Shown here one piece after another: positions 8,689-18,700 of a stretch of DNA of 64,000 nt. The notes under the pieces were generated by a model. The model was not told the DNA's origin and ran no database searches. It saw nothing but the letters and a program-made list of their open reading frames with translations. This DNA comes from Ottowia flava. GTDB taxonomy: Bacteria > Pseudomonadota > Gammaproteobacteria > Burkholderiales > Burkholderiaceae_C. The stretch covers positions 1 through 64,000 of the forward strand of contig NZ_VRUA01000003.1 in the NCBI RefSeq assembly GCF_008017535.1, read 5' to 3'. Position 1 is the stretch's first letter, and every line of letters begins with the position of its first letter. Made by a program: the position numbers and the translations under genes.

Positions 8689-9555
8689 ATGAAACGCATC
8701 ATGTTGTTTGTGCTCACCAACATCGCCGTGATGGTGGTGGTGGGCATCATCACCAGCCTGTTCGGGCTGGGTCGCTACACCGGCACCGACACCGGGCAGC
8801 TGATGATCTTCTCGCTGGTGGTGGGCTTTGCCGGCTCGATCATTTCGCTGCTGATGAGCAAGACCATGGCCAAGATGTCCATGGGCGTGAAGATCATCGA
8901 CCAGCCCGCCAACGCCGACGAGGCCTGGATCGTCGAGACCGTGCGCAAGTTCGCCGGGCAGGCCGGCATCGGCATGCCCGAAGTCGGTATTTATGAGGGC
9001 GAGGCCAACGCCTTTGCCACCGGCGCGTTCAAGAACTCGGCCCTGGTGGCCGTGTCCACCGGCCTCCTGCGCGGCATGACGCGCGAGGAGGTCGAGGCGG
9101 TGATCGGCCACGAGGTGTCTCACGTGGCCAACGGCGACATGGTCACCATGGCGCTGATCCAGGGCGTGATGAACACCTTCGTCGTGTTCGCCAGCCGCAT
9201 CATCGGCTCGCTGGTCGACGGCTTCCTGCGCCGCGACAACGACAGCAGCGGCCCCGGCATCGGCTACTACGTGACCACCATCGTGCTGGACATCCTGTTC
9301 GGCTTTCTGGCCGGCATCATCGTGGCCTGGTTCTCGCGCCAGCGCGAATTCCGCGCCGACGCCGGTGCCGCCCACCTGATGGGTCAGCCCAACTCGATGA
9401 TCAACGCGCTGGCCCGCCTGGGCGGCATGCACGCCGAAGGCCAGGGCATGCCCAAGAACCTGCAGAGCATGGCCATCGTCGGCGACATCGGCAAACTGTT
9501 TGCCACGCACCCGCCGATGGAAGAGCGCATTGCTGCGCTGCGCGCCGGCCGTTGA
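8689..9555 (+). CDS. htpX: Membrane zinc metalloprotease HtpX
   Basis: A 288-residue M48B protease for quality control of inner-membrane proteins, cooperating with FtsH in E. coli. Two N-terminal hydrophobic segments (about residues 4-20 and 34-58) precede the zinc motif HEVSH at 141-145. Two further membrane segments follow (about 155-185 and 195-220), then the third ligand region [10 protein letters not shown]. Length and layout match HtpX. The start is the ATG preceded by CGAAGGAAAACG. A strong terminator follows. Confidence 0.93.
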   Translation: MKRIMLFVLTNIAVMVVVGIITSLFGLGRYTGTDTGQLMIFSLVVGFAGSIISLLMSKTMAKMSMGVKIIDQPANADEAWIVETVRKFAGQAGIGMPEVGIYEGEANAFATGAFKNSALVAVSTGLLRGMTREEVEAVIGHEVSHVANGDMVTMALIQGVMNTFVVFASRIIGSLVDGFLRRDNDSSGPGIGYYVTTIVLDILFGFLAGIIVAWFSRQREFRADAGAAHLMGQPNSMINALARLGGMHAEGQGMPKNLQSMAIVGDIGKLFATHPPMEERIAALRAGR

Positions 9556-9609
9556 TATTCCAGTGAAATCGATCGCTGGCCGGCGCTGAATCTGCGCAAC
9601 CAGCTATCA
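9556..9609 (+). repeat. Dispersed intergenic repeat, copy 4
   Basis: Forward copy (GCTGAATCTGCGCAACCAGC then TATCAA), directly after the htpX stop and before its terminator. Confidence 0.6.
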
Positions 9610-9644
9610 AAACCGCAGTGTCTCCCAGGCGCTGCGGTTTTTTT
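9610..9644 (+). terminator. Rho-independent terminator after htpX
   Basis: The stem AACCGCAG / CTGCGGTT with a 13-nt loop is followed by seven T. Confidence 0.85.
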
Positions 9645-9717
9645 GTGGCTGCTCTACAGTGGATTTCGCTGCACCGCGCACGCCGCGGCCCCCCACCCCT
9701 GTCAGGAAAGCCCCCGC

Positions 9718-10575
9718 GTGACCTCGCCCAACGCCCCGACCGCCACCGAAGTCGAACACGACCGCTGCTCCCTGACCCTGGTGCGGCGCCTGCTGGCCAT
9801 GCTGGACCGCGACCCGGCGTCGCTGCGGATGGGCGATCGCCTGCCGCACGGCTGGCACAACCTGATGTTCAACCCGCCCACGCGCCAGTCCGCGCTGCGC
9901 CCCGACGGTGCGACGCGCCACCGCGTCAACATCCCGGGGCTGGAAGACCTGCCGCGCCTGATGTTTGCTGGGCGGCGCTGCCAGTTTCCGGGCGAGATCG
10001 CCATCGGCGCCGACGTGCGCCAGGAAACGCGGCGCCTGGGCGAGCCGGTGATGAAGCAGGGCCGCTCGGGCCGCTTCGCGCTGGTGGCCTTCGAGCACCG
10101 CATCTTTGTCGAAGGCGAGGCCGCGCCCGCCGTCATCGAGCTGCGCGACTACGTGCTGCGCGAAGGCGCGCCGCCGCAGTCGGTCACAGCCGCGCCGCCC
10201 GCCGCACCGGACCCTACGGAGTCGGCCAGCGCGCGCCCCGGCTACGTGCGCAGCCTGCTGCCCGACGAGGTGCTGAACTTCCGCTATTCCGCCATCTGCG
10301 ACAACCCGCACCGCATCCACACCGACCTCGCCTACGCCACGCAGGTGGAAGGCTACCCGGCGCTGGTGGTCAACGGCGGCATCCCGGCCACCTATCTGCA
10401 CGAGGTGTTCCGCAGCGTGGCCGGGCGCGAGCCGGTGGCGTTCGACGTGCGCAACGTCGCTGCCATGTTCTGCGGCAACCCGCTGCACTTCTTCGCGCAG
10501 CCGGAGGGCGACGGCTGGAAGCTGTGGGCGCAAGACGATGCCGGGCGCACCACGGTGGAGGCCAGCGGGCGCTGA
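9718..10575 (+). CDS. MaoC/FAS1-type dehydratase (HTD2-like, mesaconyl-CoA hydratase family)
   Basis: A 285-residue double hot-dog protein. The N-terminal half (about 1-150) resembles the FAS1-like dehydratase domain; the C-terminal half has YSAICDNPHRIHTDLAYA, the hydratase motif with a catalytic Asp and His, and a later VVNGG. The family includes mesaconyl-C4-CoA hydratase and mitochondrial HTD2 3-hydroxyacyl dehydratase, so it probably hydrates or dehydrates an acyl thioester. A GTG start is chosen because AGGAAAG lies 8 nt upstream and the frame before it is not conserved-looking. No pathway neighbours indicate the substrate. Confidence 0.75.
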   Translation: MTSPNAPTATEVEHDRCSLTLVRRLLAMLDRDPASLRMGDRLPHGWHNLMFNPPTRQSALRPDGATRHRVNIPGLEDLPRLMFAGRRCQFPGEIAIGADVRQETRRLGEPVMKQGRSGRFALVAFEHRIFVEGEAAPAVIELRDYVLREGAPPQSVTAAPPAAPDPTESASARPGYVRSLLPDEVLNFRYSAICDNPHRIHTDLAYATQVEGYPALVVNGGIPATYLHEVFRSVAGREPVAFDVRNVAAMFCGNPLHFFAQPEGDGWKLWAQDDAGRTTVEASGR

Positions 10576-10664
10576 GCCCCGGGTGCGTTCGGCGATGCGT
10601 GCTGGATGCCGCTAGCGGCGTCGCGCCGCCGCAAGGAACGAGACGCCGGATGGCGGCCCAGCGT

Positions 10665-10727
10665 TCAATAGAAATAAGCTGTTAAGCCAATACAGCAGGG
10701 CGCAGTCAGCTATATGTTGAATAGCAA
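10665..10727 (+). repeat. Dispersed intergenic repeat, copy 5 (degenerate)
   Basis: A forward copy with a recognisable 3' half (GGGCGCAGTCAGCTATATG, then TTGAATAG) and a diverged 5' half. It lies between convergent genes. Confidence 0.5.
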
Positions 10728-10755
10728 TGCGGCAGTCGCTTGCGCACAGATCGCC

Positions 10756-12501
10756 TCAAGCGGTCGCCGCCATCAGGCTTAGTGCCACCGCTTCACCCAC
10801 CTTGATGCCGTCGATGCCCGCCGACAGGATGCCGCCGGCGTAGCCCGCGCCTTCACCGGCGGGGTACAGGCCGCGCACATTCAGGCTTTGCAGGTCGTCG
10901 CCGCGGCGAAGGTGCACGGGCGAGCTGGTGCGGGTTTCGACGCCGGTCATCACCGCGTCGGCCATGTCGTAGCCCCTGATCTTGCGGCCGAATGCCGGCA
11001 GCGCTTCGCGCATGGCGGCGCTGGCGTAGGCGGGCAGGGCGGTGTGCAGGTCGGTCCACAGCACGCCGGGTTGGTACGAAGGCAGCACCTCGCCAGGCCC
11101 TGTCGATGGGCGCTGCGCCAGAAAGTCCTGCACGCGCTGCGCCGGGGCGTTGTAGTCGGCGCCGCCCAAGGCGTAGGCGCCCGATTCGAGCTGGCGCTGC
11201 AGCACGATGCCGGCCAGCGGATGGGTTTGCCCCGCCGGCACATCGGCGGCGCCCAGCGCATCGCCCAGCGTGGCTTCAAACGCCGCAGGGTCGCGCGGAA
11301 AGTCGGCCGGCTCGATGCCGACCACCATGCCGGCGTTGGCGTTGCGCTCGTTGCGCGAATACTGGCTCATGCCGTTGGTGACGACGCGGCCGGGCTCGCT
11401 GGTGGCGGCGACCACGGTGCCGCCCGGGCACATGCAGAAGCTGTAGACCGCGCGGCCCGCGCCTTCGGCCTGCGTGGCGTGGTGCACCAGTTTGTAGTCG
11501 GCCGCGCCCAGCAGTGGGTGGCCGGCGTGGCGACCCCAGCGCGCGCGGTCGATCACGCCTTGCGGGTGCTCGATGCGCACGCCGATCGAAAACGGCTTGG
11601 CCAGCATGTGCACACCGCGCTGGTACAGTCGCTGAAAAGTGTCGCGCGCGCTGTGGCCCACGGCCAGCACCACGTGCGACGTGGGCAGCGTGCTGCGTTC
11701 GCCGTTTTGAAGGTTTTCGACCTCCAGCCCTACAACCGCTTGCGCGGCTAGCTCCTGATTCAGTAGCACGTCGGTCACGCGGTGCTGAAAGCGGATCTCA
11801 CCGCCCAGCGCGATGATCTGCGCGCGCAGGTTCTCCACCACCTTCACGAGCTTGAAGGTGCCGACGTGCGGGTGCGCCACCCACAGGATCTCTTCCGGCG
11901 CGCCAGCGGCGACGAATTCTTCCATCACCTTGCGCCCCAGGTGGCGTGGGTCGCGCACCTGGCTGTACAGCTTTCCGTCTGAAAACAGGCCGGCACCGCC
12001 TTCACCAAATTGCACGTTGCTTTCGGGGTTCAGCGCGCGCTGGCGCCACAGGCCCCAGGTGTCTTTCGTCCGCTGGCGGACCGGCTTGCCGCGCTCCAGC
12101 ACGATGGGCTTCAGCCCCATCTGCGCCAGCACCAGCGCGGCAAAAATGCCGCAGGGCCCAAAGCCGATCACCACCGGCCGCGCGCTGGCGTTGGCGTCCC
12201 CCCAATCGGCAGGCGCGCTGACGGGCGCGCGCCAGGCCATGTCGGGCGTGGGCTGTACGTGCGGGTCGGCGTCAAAGCGCGCCAGCAGCGCGGCTTCGTC
12301 CTGCCCCGGCGCCAGCGCGAGGTCGACGATGTAGACGGCCAGCAGCTCGGCCTTGCGCGCGTCGAAGCTGCGTTTGAAGACGGTGAGGGTGGCGATGGCC
12401 TCGGGCGGCAGGCCCAGCTTGGCCGCGGCGGCGGTGCGAAGCAGCGCCTCGGGCGCTTCGGCCTGCGCGAGCGGCAGGCGGAGTTCAGACAGTCGGATCA
12501 T
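10756..12501 (-). CDS. Uncharacterised FAD-dependent dehydrogenase (COG2509)
   Basis: A 581-residue flavoprotein. An N-terminal ~100-residue domain (FKRSFDARK..) precedes the FAD-binding motif VIGFGPCG (G113 to G118), then a Rossmann/substrate domain with FGEGGAGLFSDGKL, AVGHSARDTF and YPAGEGAGYAGGI. The family is widespread but functionally unassigned. Residues ~245-263 (NQELAAQAVVGLEVE..) are encoded by an in-frame copy of the dispersed repeat, between an FQHRVTDVLL segment and the conserved SHVVLAVGHSA segment. The ATG at 12499-12501 starts a conserved-looking N-terminus. No operon partner is visible. Confidence 0.82.
   Translation of the reverse strand: MIRLSELRLPLAQAEAPEALLRTAAAAKLGLPPEAIATLTVFKRSFDARKAELLAVYIVDLALAPGQDEAALLARFDADPHVQPTPDMAWRAPVSAPADWGDANASARPVVIGFGPCGIFAALVLAQMGLKPIVLERGKPVRQRTKDTWGLWRQRALNPESNVQFGEGGAGLFSDGKLYSQVRDPRHLGRKVMEEFVAAGAPEEILWVAHPHVGTFKLVKVVENLRAQIIALGGEIRFQHRVTDVLLNQELAAQAVVGLEVENLQNGERSTLPTSHVVLAVGHSARDTFQRLYQRGVHMLAKPFSIGVRIEHPQGVIDRARWGRHAGHPLLGAADYKLVHHATQAEGAGRAVYSFCMCPGGTVVAATSEPGRVVTNGMSQYSRNERNANAGMVVGIEPADFPRDPAAFEATLGDALGAADVPAGQTHPLAGIVLQRQLESGAYALGGADYNAPAQRVQDFLAQRPSTGPGEVLPSYQPGVLWTDLHTALPAYASAAMREALPAFGRKIRGYDMADAVMTGVETRTSSPVHLRRGDDLQSLNVRGLYPAGEGAGYAGGILSAGIDGIKVGEAVALSLMAATA
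11711..11769 (+). repeat. Dispersed repeat, copy 6, inside a coding sequence
   Basis: A full-length forward copy (CCTCCAGCCCTACAACCGC, then GCGCGGCTAGCTCCTGATT) lies inside the COG2509 flavoprotein gene, read antisense by that gene without breaking its frame. Confidence 0.75.
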
Positions 12502-12547
12502 GGCGGTGGCTTGTGGTGATCAAGCAAGGCCGACGATGATAGCGGGC

Positions 12548-12747
12548 ATGACCCAACCGAAGCGGCGCAAGCGAGCATCAATGACCACTTCCGGCGCGAA
12601 CGGCAGTGGCACGGCGCGGTGTGGCTGGCCTTGATCGTCCTTGCCCTGCTGGCGGGCGGGCTCGGGCCCTTGTGGTCACACCGATTGCTCCCGATTCAGG
12701 AGCGGTTTGCGCTGGTGGCTGTAGGGCTGAAGGCCGATTTGTCTTGA
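12548..12747 (+). pseudogene. Possible frameshifted small membrane protein
   Basis: A frame from 12550 reads DPTEAAQASINDHFRRE, then a hydrophobic segment WLALIVLALLAGGLGPLW, and ends at a TGA at 12745-12747. The frame has no start codon after an upstream TGA, but an ATG at 12548 sits one base out of phase. One missing base after that ATG would give a ~66-residue single-pass protein. The last ~18 residues are encoded by a dispersed-repeat copy. The regular protein-like composition suggests a real gene with a one-base deletion or sequencing error. Confidence 0.35.
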
Positions 12748-12752
12748 AAACC
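12692..12752 (-). repeat. Dispersed repeat, copy 7
   Basis: Reverse-orientation copy (GGAGCGGTTTGCGC, then GGCTGTAGGGCTGAAGG) overlapping the end of the putative frameshifted membrane-protein gene. Confidence 0.7.
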
Positions 12753-12766
12753 GCGGTGCGGCGCGC

Positions 12767-13288
12767 TCAGCGGCCTTCCAACGCGTCGCGCAGTGGTTGC
12801 ACGCGCTCGTCGCCGACCGCGGCGCGGATCTTGGGCAGCAGCTCGATCAGGCCGTCGAAACCCTGAGCCGATTCCACCGCCAGGTTCAGCTTGAAGCCGC
12901 GCAGCCCCAACGTGGCGGTGATCTGCGTGGCCAGCGGGTACGCCTTCTTGTAGCGCCGCACCCGCTCTTCTTCGTTGTTGGGTGCCACCGGCAAGTCCAT
13001 GGGGCCATGGCGTGCCGCCAGTGTGCTGGACGCGAAGTCGGTCAACTGGGCGTCGCCCCGCGGCATATCGGCGCTGGCCGAGCCAGGCATCGTGGCGATC
13101 AGGCCGAGCTCGGCCAACCGGTCGATGTCCTCGCGCGACACGCCCAGCGACAAGGTGGCGTCGAGTACCGAGGCGGTCGAGCGCTGGCCGTCCAGCAGGA
13201 TCAGGGCAGAGCGCTGCGCGCGCGTGATCTCCACGGCGTGCCGATCCTTCATGGCGCGCTGACCGAGCTCGGTTTTCTGGTAGATCAT
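12767..13288 (-). CDS. Conserved hypothetical protein
   Basis: A 173-residue soluble protein beginning MIYQKTELGQRAMKDRHAVE. The N-terminal ~75 residues resemble a small winged-helix-like region (AQRSALILLDGQRS..DIDRLAELGLI). The C-terminal half holds RYKKAYPLATQIT and a helical segment ending in LRDALEGR. Similar proteins occur in related betaproteobacteria as far as I recall, but no function is known. No membrane segment or signal peptide is seen. It is a single gene, transcribed in the same direction as cysK upstream. Confidence 0.65.
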   Translation of the reverse strand: MIYQKTELGQRAMKDRHAVEITRAQRSALILLDGQRSTASVLDATLSLGVSREDIDRLAELGLIATMPGSASADMPRGDAQLTDFASSTLAARHGPMDLPVAPNNEEERVRRYKKAYPLATQITATLGLRGFKLNLAVESAQGFDGLIELLPKIRAAVGDERVQPLRDALEGR

Positions 13289-13605
13289 GACAGTTACATC
13301 AAACGTTTAAAACTCCGACGAGTGTGGAACGATCCGGCGCCCATGCCCCTTCTGGATAACCCTTGAAACAAGGTGTTTTAAAGCACGATCGTGCTTTTTC
13401 GAGGTGAATACTGGCACGAGTGTGGTGCGAAGCGGACGCCGCGACGGAAGTGGACCCCCTCGGGTCGCGCGAAACCGACGGCTCTGGCGGTGCTGGCCAT
13501 AGCCCGGTGGGCGCCGTTGAGGCACCGGGCGTTCATCAAGGGCGCACCAAGTCGCGCACGTCGGTCGTCGGCGTGCGCGGCTTAGGCCCTCAAGCCCTCA
13601 GGCCT
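13289..13605. other. Intergenic region downstream of cysK
   Basis: A 317-bp gap without a convincing gene. It holds a near-perfect palindrome at 13380-13397 (described separately). The rest is GC-rich, with open frames that show no recognisable motif. Confidence 0.4.
13380..13400 (+). promoter_or_regulatory. Palindrome AAAGCAC-GATC-GTGCTTT with T tail
   Basis: A 7-bp perfect inverted repeat around GATC is followed by extra T residues on the plus strand and preceded by A residues, so it could act as a weak terminator or as an operator. It lies ~90 bp upstream of the conserved hypothetical gene at 12767-13288 (minus strand), so a regulatory role for that gene is also possible. Confidence 0.4.
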
Positions 13606-14523
13606 TCAAGCCGGGAGGTAGCCGTCCACCGACAGGTAGCGCTCGCCCGTGTCGTAGTTGAAGCCCAGCACGCGGCTGCCGGCCGGCAGCTCGGGCAGCT
13701 TTTGCGCGATGGCGGCCAGCGTGGCGCCGCTGCTGATGCCCACCAGCATGCCTTCTTCCGACGCGCTGCGGCGGCCGTAGTCCTTGGCCGCGTCGGCCTC
13801 GACCTGGATCACGCCGTCCAGCAGGCTGGTGTCCAGGTTCTTGGGGATGAAGCCCGCGCCAATGCCCTGGATCGGGTGCGGCGCCGGCTGGCCGCCGCTG
13901 ATCACGGGCGACAGCGTCGGCTCGACCGCAAACACCTTCAGCTGGGGCCACTTGGCCTTCAGCACCTTGGCCACGCCGGTAATGTGGCCGCCCGTGCCCA
14001 CGCCGGTGATCAGCACGTCCAGCCCATCCGGGAAGTCGGCCAGAATCTCCTGCGCCGTGGTTTCAGCGTGCACGGTGACGTTGGCCGGGTTTTCAAACTG
14101 CTGCGGGATCCAGGCGCCGGGCGTCTGCGCGGCCAGCTCTTCGGCGCGGGCGATGGCGCCCTTCATGCCCTTTTCGCGCGGGGTCAGGTCGAACTTGGCG
14201 CCATAGGCCAGCATCAGGCGGCGGCGCTCGATCGACATGCTTTCGGGCATCACCAGCACCAGCTTGTAGCCCTTGACGGCCGCGACCATCGCCAGGCCCA
14301 CGCCGGTGTTGCCACTGGTGGGTTCGATGATGGTGCCCCCGGGCTTCAATTGGCCGGACTTCTCTGCGTCTTCGACCATGGCCAGGGCAATGCGGTCCTT
14401 GATCGAGCCGCCGGGGTTGCTGCGCTCGGACTTGATCCACACCTGGGCGTCCGGGCCGAACAGGCGCTGGATGCGCACTTCGGGCGTGCCGCCGATGGTC
14501 TGGAGGATGTTGTCGACTTTCAT
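13606..14523 (-). CDS. Cysteine synthase (O-acetylserine sulfhydrylase)
   Basis: A 305-residue fold-type II PLP enzyme that makes cysteine from O-acetylserine and sulfide. K42 in [10 protein letters not shown] is the Schiff-base lysine, and PTSGNTG (68-74) is the substrate/phosphate loop. The C-terminal region has the glycine-rich [10 protein letters not shown]. Length fits CysK/CysM. CysM is a likely alternative, since the two are hard to separate by eye. The ATG at 14521-14523 ([14 protein letters not shown]) is preceded by AGGAGCCCTGC on the minus strand. Confidence 0.88.
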   Translation of the reverse strand: MKVDNILQTIGGTPEVRIQRLFGPDAQVWIKSERSNPGGSIKDRIALAMVEDAEKSGQLKPGGTIIEPTSGNTGVGLAMVAAVKGYKLVLVMPESMSIERRRLMLAYGAKFDLTPREKGMKGAIARAEELAAQTPGAWIPQQFENPANVTVHAETTAQEILADFPDGLDVLITGVGTGGHITGVAKVLKAKWPQLKVFAVEPTLSPVISGGQPAPHPIQGIGAGFIPKNLDTSLLDGVIQVEADAAKDYGRRSASEEGMLVGISSGATLAAIAQKLPELPAGSRVLGFNYDTGERYLSVDGYLPA

Positions 14524-14732
14524 GGCAGGGCTCCTGAAAACGGTGTGAAAGAGGCGATCTTGCTGCCCATTCTCACGCACTTGATCCGTCTTCGCGCGAT
14601 ATGGGTATGCCAAGAAGGCATATGCCGCTCGGCGCCCACTGCGCAAAACCTTGCGCTGGCGCAGAACACCGGCGCCCGTACCGGTCGATACTGGACCGGT
14701 ACTGTGCTCCGCACGCCTTCTGCCACGCCTTC

Positions 14733-14918
14733 ATGTCGCTGTTTCACTTCAACCTTCTCGCTCTTGCCATCAGCTGCGCGCTGCTGGTCGGCGGCTACAG
14801 CGCCAACCGCCGCAAATTAGGCGGCGTGGCCATGGGGCTGGGGCTGCTCGGCTTGTTGCTGGTTATCCTCAACAGCATTCACATGGGCACCAACGGCACG
14901 CCGATCTGGGCGCCCTGA
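14733..14918 (+). CDS. Small two-segment membrane protein
   Basis: A 61-residue frame starting MSLFHFNLLALAISC. It has two hydrophobic stretches (about 5-20 and 33-47) separated by a basic loop ANRRKLGG, the usual layout of a small inner-membrane protein. No family is recognised. It ends 38 bp before rnpB. No strong ribosome-binding site is visible (TTCTGCCACGCCTTC upstream), so expression is uncertain, but the composition and positive-inside loop favour a real gene. Confidence 0.5.
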   Translation: MSLFHFNLLALAISCALLVGGYSANRRKLGGVAMGLGLLGLLLVILNSIHMGTNGTPIWAP

Positions 14919-14956
14919 CATTCCGGCACGAGCGGCGCGGGCGATAATCGCCCCGT

Positions 14957-15315
14957 GAAGCCTGCCAGACCGCCGCTGGTGCAAGTCTCGAAAGAGCGCA
15001 CTGGAGGAACGTCCGGACTGCACAGGACAGCGTAGGAGCTAACGGCTCTCCACCGTGAGGTGAGGATCAGAGCAACAGAGACGAGTCACCGTGGGTGCCG
15101 CACCGGAGGCGAAAGCCGAAGGTACGAGCATCCAAGGTGGGTGAAACGGGCAATCTCTACGCGCAGCAACACCAAGTAGGCCAGTATTGAGGTGGTTCCG
15201 CTGAGCTGGCGGGTAGGTGGCACCGAGCCGGGTGGGCGACCCCCGGCCCAGATTGATGGCGGTCACGCGGCCGGGCAACCGGGCGCGCACAGAATCCGGC
15301 GTATCGGCAGACTTC
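14957..15315 (+). ncRNA. rnpB: RNase P RNA (bacterial class A)
   Basis: Conserved class A elements appear in order. A 5' strand GAAGCCTGCC pairs with the 3' end GGCAGACTTC (helix P1). Near 15000 is the CR-I region CTGGAGGAACGTCCGGACT, and the AGAGCAACAGAGACGAG segment follows near 15070-15085. Near 15120-15150 is GGTGGGTGAAACGG, and the 3' conserved region CAGAATCCGGCGTATCGG lies at 15291-15308. The ~359-nt length is typical. The RNA is the catalytic subunit that removes 5' leaders from tRNA precursors. Ends are set from the P1 pairing and may be off by a few bases. Confidence 0.95.
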
Positions 15316-15741
15316 ACACTTTTTCTTCCGCCCGGCGCCCGGGTGTGACATGGCTCGCTATGAAATCATGAGCTGCCAGCGCAGGTGGTTCTAGGGCGAA
15401 GGCCGTATTTTCTTGTTTTTTTGACCGCATCGCGGCTGCGTAGGTGCGTGCCTGCCCGTTGGGTCACGGGCTGCGCGCCCTGGGTGCTCGCCGCTCCTCC
15501 GCGTCAGCCGCGGCCCAGACCATTGGCATGGCCTTCACCGCGCGTCGTGGCCTGCCTTGAGTCCCCCAGCTGCAGAAAAAAACATCATTTTTGGTCAATG
15601 CCTAAACAGGTCGGCAGTATGTAAATATTTGTTTTTGGATAGTAAGAATATTTCTATACTCATGTGCGTTGTGCGTGTGGGAATTACCCAGTTTGGTTCT
15701 ACCCGTTCAAAAACTGTGCACGAGAGAAGGGCGCGAGGGGT
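15316..15741. other. AT-rich intergenic region upstream of the Ig-repeat protein gene
   Basis: A 426-bp gap holding one dispersed repeat and, from about 15575 to 15665, a conspicuously AT-rich stretch (runs of A, then GTAAATATTTG and TAAGAATATTTCTATACT). The AT-rich part is the likely promoter region of the gene at 15742, but no pair of boxes with ideal spacing was found. No gene is evident. Confidence 0.45.
15355..15415 (-). repeat. Dispersed intergenic repeat, copy 8
   Basis: Reverse copy (GAGCTGCCAGCGCAGG, then GGTTCTAGGGCGAAGG) just downstream of rnpB. Confidence 0.65.
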
Positions 15742-18700
15742 ATGTGGAAGCTTGTTCAAACAGCGTGGCGCCAAGTCTGCGCGTCGGCCGGCGACGTTTG
15801 TATCAATCCACCACCCGCGCTGCCAAGGCGCTTGGGTGGCGGGCTGCGCCGCGCGGCTGCTGCGGGCGCAATGGCGCTGGCATTGCCCTCCGTGTCGCAC
15901 GCGTTCGATGGCGGCTTTTCGGTCGTCGATCAGACCATCCAGGGCACTGGCTGTCCTGTGGCCTTTATCTCTCAGTCCAGCTCGGGCACTGCCTCGGTCC
16001 AGTTCATCAGCTACGACCGCCAGGCCGGTGGATCGGTCTGGAACGTCAACAGCATCCAGAGCTACCCCACGTACGTGCCGCCGGGCAGCCCGCCCGGCAC
16101 CCCGCCATCGGGTGGCCCGGTCACGGTGGCGGATCTGGAGGCCTGCGGCCTCAGCAACGTCATCAACTTGGCCCAGAACGGTGCGGACGGCCCCTCCCGC
16201 GCGGCCGACGCCTATATGGGCTTCAGTTTTCGCGCGACCCAAAGTGGCGTGATCTACGACTATGAGGTAGCGATCAAGGGCGCTAGCGGCACGCAGGTGG
16301 TCAACACCCGCACGCCCGTAAGCGCGCCCACGATCGTGCTGGCGCCAGCGGCACTGCCCGGCAGCACCGTCGGCGTGGCTTACAGCCAGACCGTCACGGC
16401 CAGTGGGGGAGTGGCGCCGTACAGCTTTGCGTTGACAGGGGCCCTGCCCGCGGGGCTGGCGTTCAACTCGGTCACCGGCGTGCTGTCGGGCACACCGAGC
16501 ACTGCGGGCAGCTTCCCGATCTCCGTCAGCGCCACGGACTCGGGCGTCCACTTGGGTTCGCAGTCCTACGTCCTCAACGTTGCCCCGCCAACCATCACCG
16601 TCACACCTGTCAGCGTGCCCGCCGGCACCGTCGGGGTGGGCTACAGTCAGTCCGTCTCCGCCACAGGCGGCATAGCGCCGTATACCTACGGGGTCGCGGG
16701 GGGTGCGCTGCCGGCAGGCCTGAGCCTGTCCACGATTGGCCTCATCACCGGCGTGCCCACGGCGGGCGGCAGTTTTAACTTCACCCTACGCGCCACCAGC
16801 AACAGCACCGGCGTGGGCGCGCCGCACAGCGGCACCCGCAGCTACACCCTGGTGATCAACCCGCCGACCATCGGCGTGACGCCGGCGACCCTGCCCGCCG
16901 CCACCGCTGGCGCGGCCTACAGCCAGAACCTCTCGGCCAGCGGCGGGACGGCGGGCTACACCTTCGCCGTGACCGCCGGCACCTTGCCGCCGGGGATGAC
17001 ACTCAGCTCGGCCGGTGTGCTGAGCGGCACATCCACGGCGTCGAACACGTTCAACTTCACGGTCACTGCGACCGACAGCAGCACCGGCACCGGGCCGTAC
17101 CCTGGCAGCCGGGCCTACACCTTGCAGGTGATGGCGCCTGGCGTGACCGTGTTACCGGCAACGCTACCCAACGGCGCGGTGGGCAGCGCCTACAGCCAGT
17201 CCTTCAGCGCCACGGGCGGCACAGCGCCCTACACCTATTCGCTGGCCGTCGGCCCGCTGCCTCCGGGGCTGACGCTCAGCGCGGGGGTGCTGAGCGGCAC
17301 GCCCACCTCGGGCGGTACCTTCAGCTTCTCGGTCCGGGCGATCGACGCCACCACCGGCCCCGCGGCGCCCTACAGCGGCGAGCGTGCCTACACCGTCACC
17401 ATCGGTCCGCCCACCATCACCGTGGCGCCTAGCACGCTGCCCAGCGCAGCGGTCGCCAGCACCTACAGCCAGACCGTGACGGCCAGCGGAGGAACGGCGC
17501 CGTACCAGTACACGGTTACCGCAGGCGCCCTGCCGGCGGGGCTCGCCTTGTCGACTGCGGGGGTGATCAGCGGCACGCCCACCGCGGCAGGTAGCTTCAA
17601 TTTCACGGTGTCGGCGCGCGACAGCAGCGCCGGCGCCGGCCCGTACACCGGCAGCCAAGCCTACACCCTGACGGTGTCTGCGCCCACCATCACCCTGACG
17701 CCTGGCACCCTGGCGGCGGCGGCGGTGGGCAGCGCCTACAGCCAGACGCTGACGGCCAGTGGCGGCGTCAGCCCGTACACCTACTCGGTCAGCGCAGGCG
17801 CGCTGCCAGCAGGCCTGGCGCTCAGCCCCGCCGGCGTGCTGAGCGGCACGCCCACGGCGGGCGGTGACTTCATCTTCAGCGTCCGGGCCAGGGACAGCAG
17901 CACCGGCACCGGCGCGCCGTTCGAGGCCACCGTGGCGTATACGCTGACGGTGGCCAAGGCCGCGCAGACGCTGACCTTCCCGGCGCAAAGCCCGGCCAGC
18001 CACACCTACGCCAGCGCCGGCACCTTCGCCATCAACCCACCGGCCACCAGCGACGCGCCCGCCAACCCGGTGCGGCCCATCGTCTATTCGTCGCTGACCA
18101 CGGGGGTGTGCACGGTGGCAGGCACCACGGTGACCATGGTCGCGTCCGGTGCCTGCACGCTGGCCGCCGATCAGGCGGGCGACACCAGCTATTTGGCAGC
18201 TGCCCAAGTCACGCAGACGGTGATGATCGACGGTATCAAGAGCTTCAGCGGCACCACCGTGCCCGGCCCGGGCGGCACGGCCGGCCCCGCCAGCGCCAGC
18301 TTCACCGGTGGCGGCGCGGCCTGCGGCTTTGACGCGGCAGGCACCGGCTTCGAAGCGGCGTCGGCCGCACCGCCGCCGGGCAAGGTCTTGCCGCAAGGCA
18401 TGTTCCGCTTCCGCCTGACCGGCTGCGACACCGGCAGCACCGTGACGATGACCGTCACCTGGCCGCAGGCGGTGGGCGAGTACGGCAAGTACGGCCGGGA
18501 AACCGTGGGCGCCGCAGGCTCCACCTGGTTCACGCCGCCCGGCCTGGCCATCAGTGGTAACAGTGCCAGCTTCACCATCACCGACGGCGGCGTGGGCGAT
18601 GGCGACGGGGCCGATGGCGTGATCGCCGACCCGACCGGCCCGCTGGCCGCGGCCCCGCCAGTCGTCGTGCCGACGCTGGGCGCCTGGGCGTTGGCGCTCT

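Noticed and set aside
10576-10755. tRNA or small RNA between the dehydratase and flavoprotein genes
   Set aside because: No cloverleaf or T-loop sequence found; only a degenerate dispersed repeat.
16321-17950. Tandem DNA repeats or a CRISPR array in the Ig-repeat gene
   Set aside because: The ~270-bp periodicity is explained by repeated protein domains; there are no identical short repeats with unique spacers. No CRISPR array was seen in the window.
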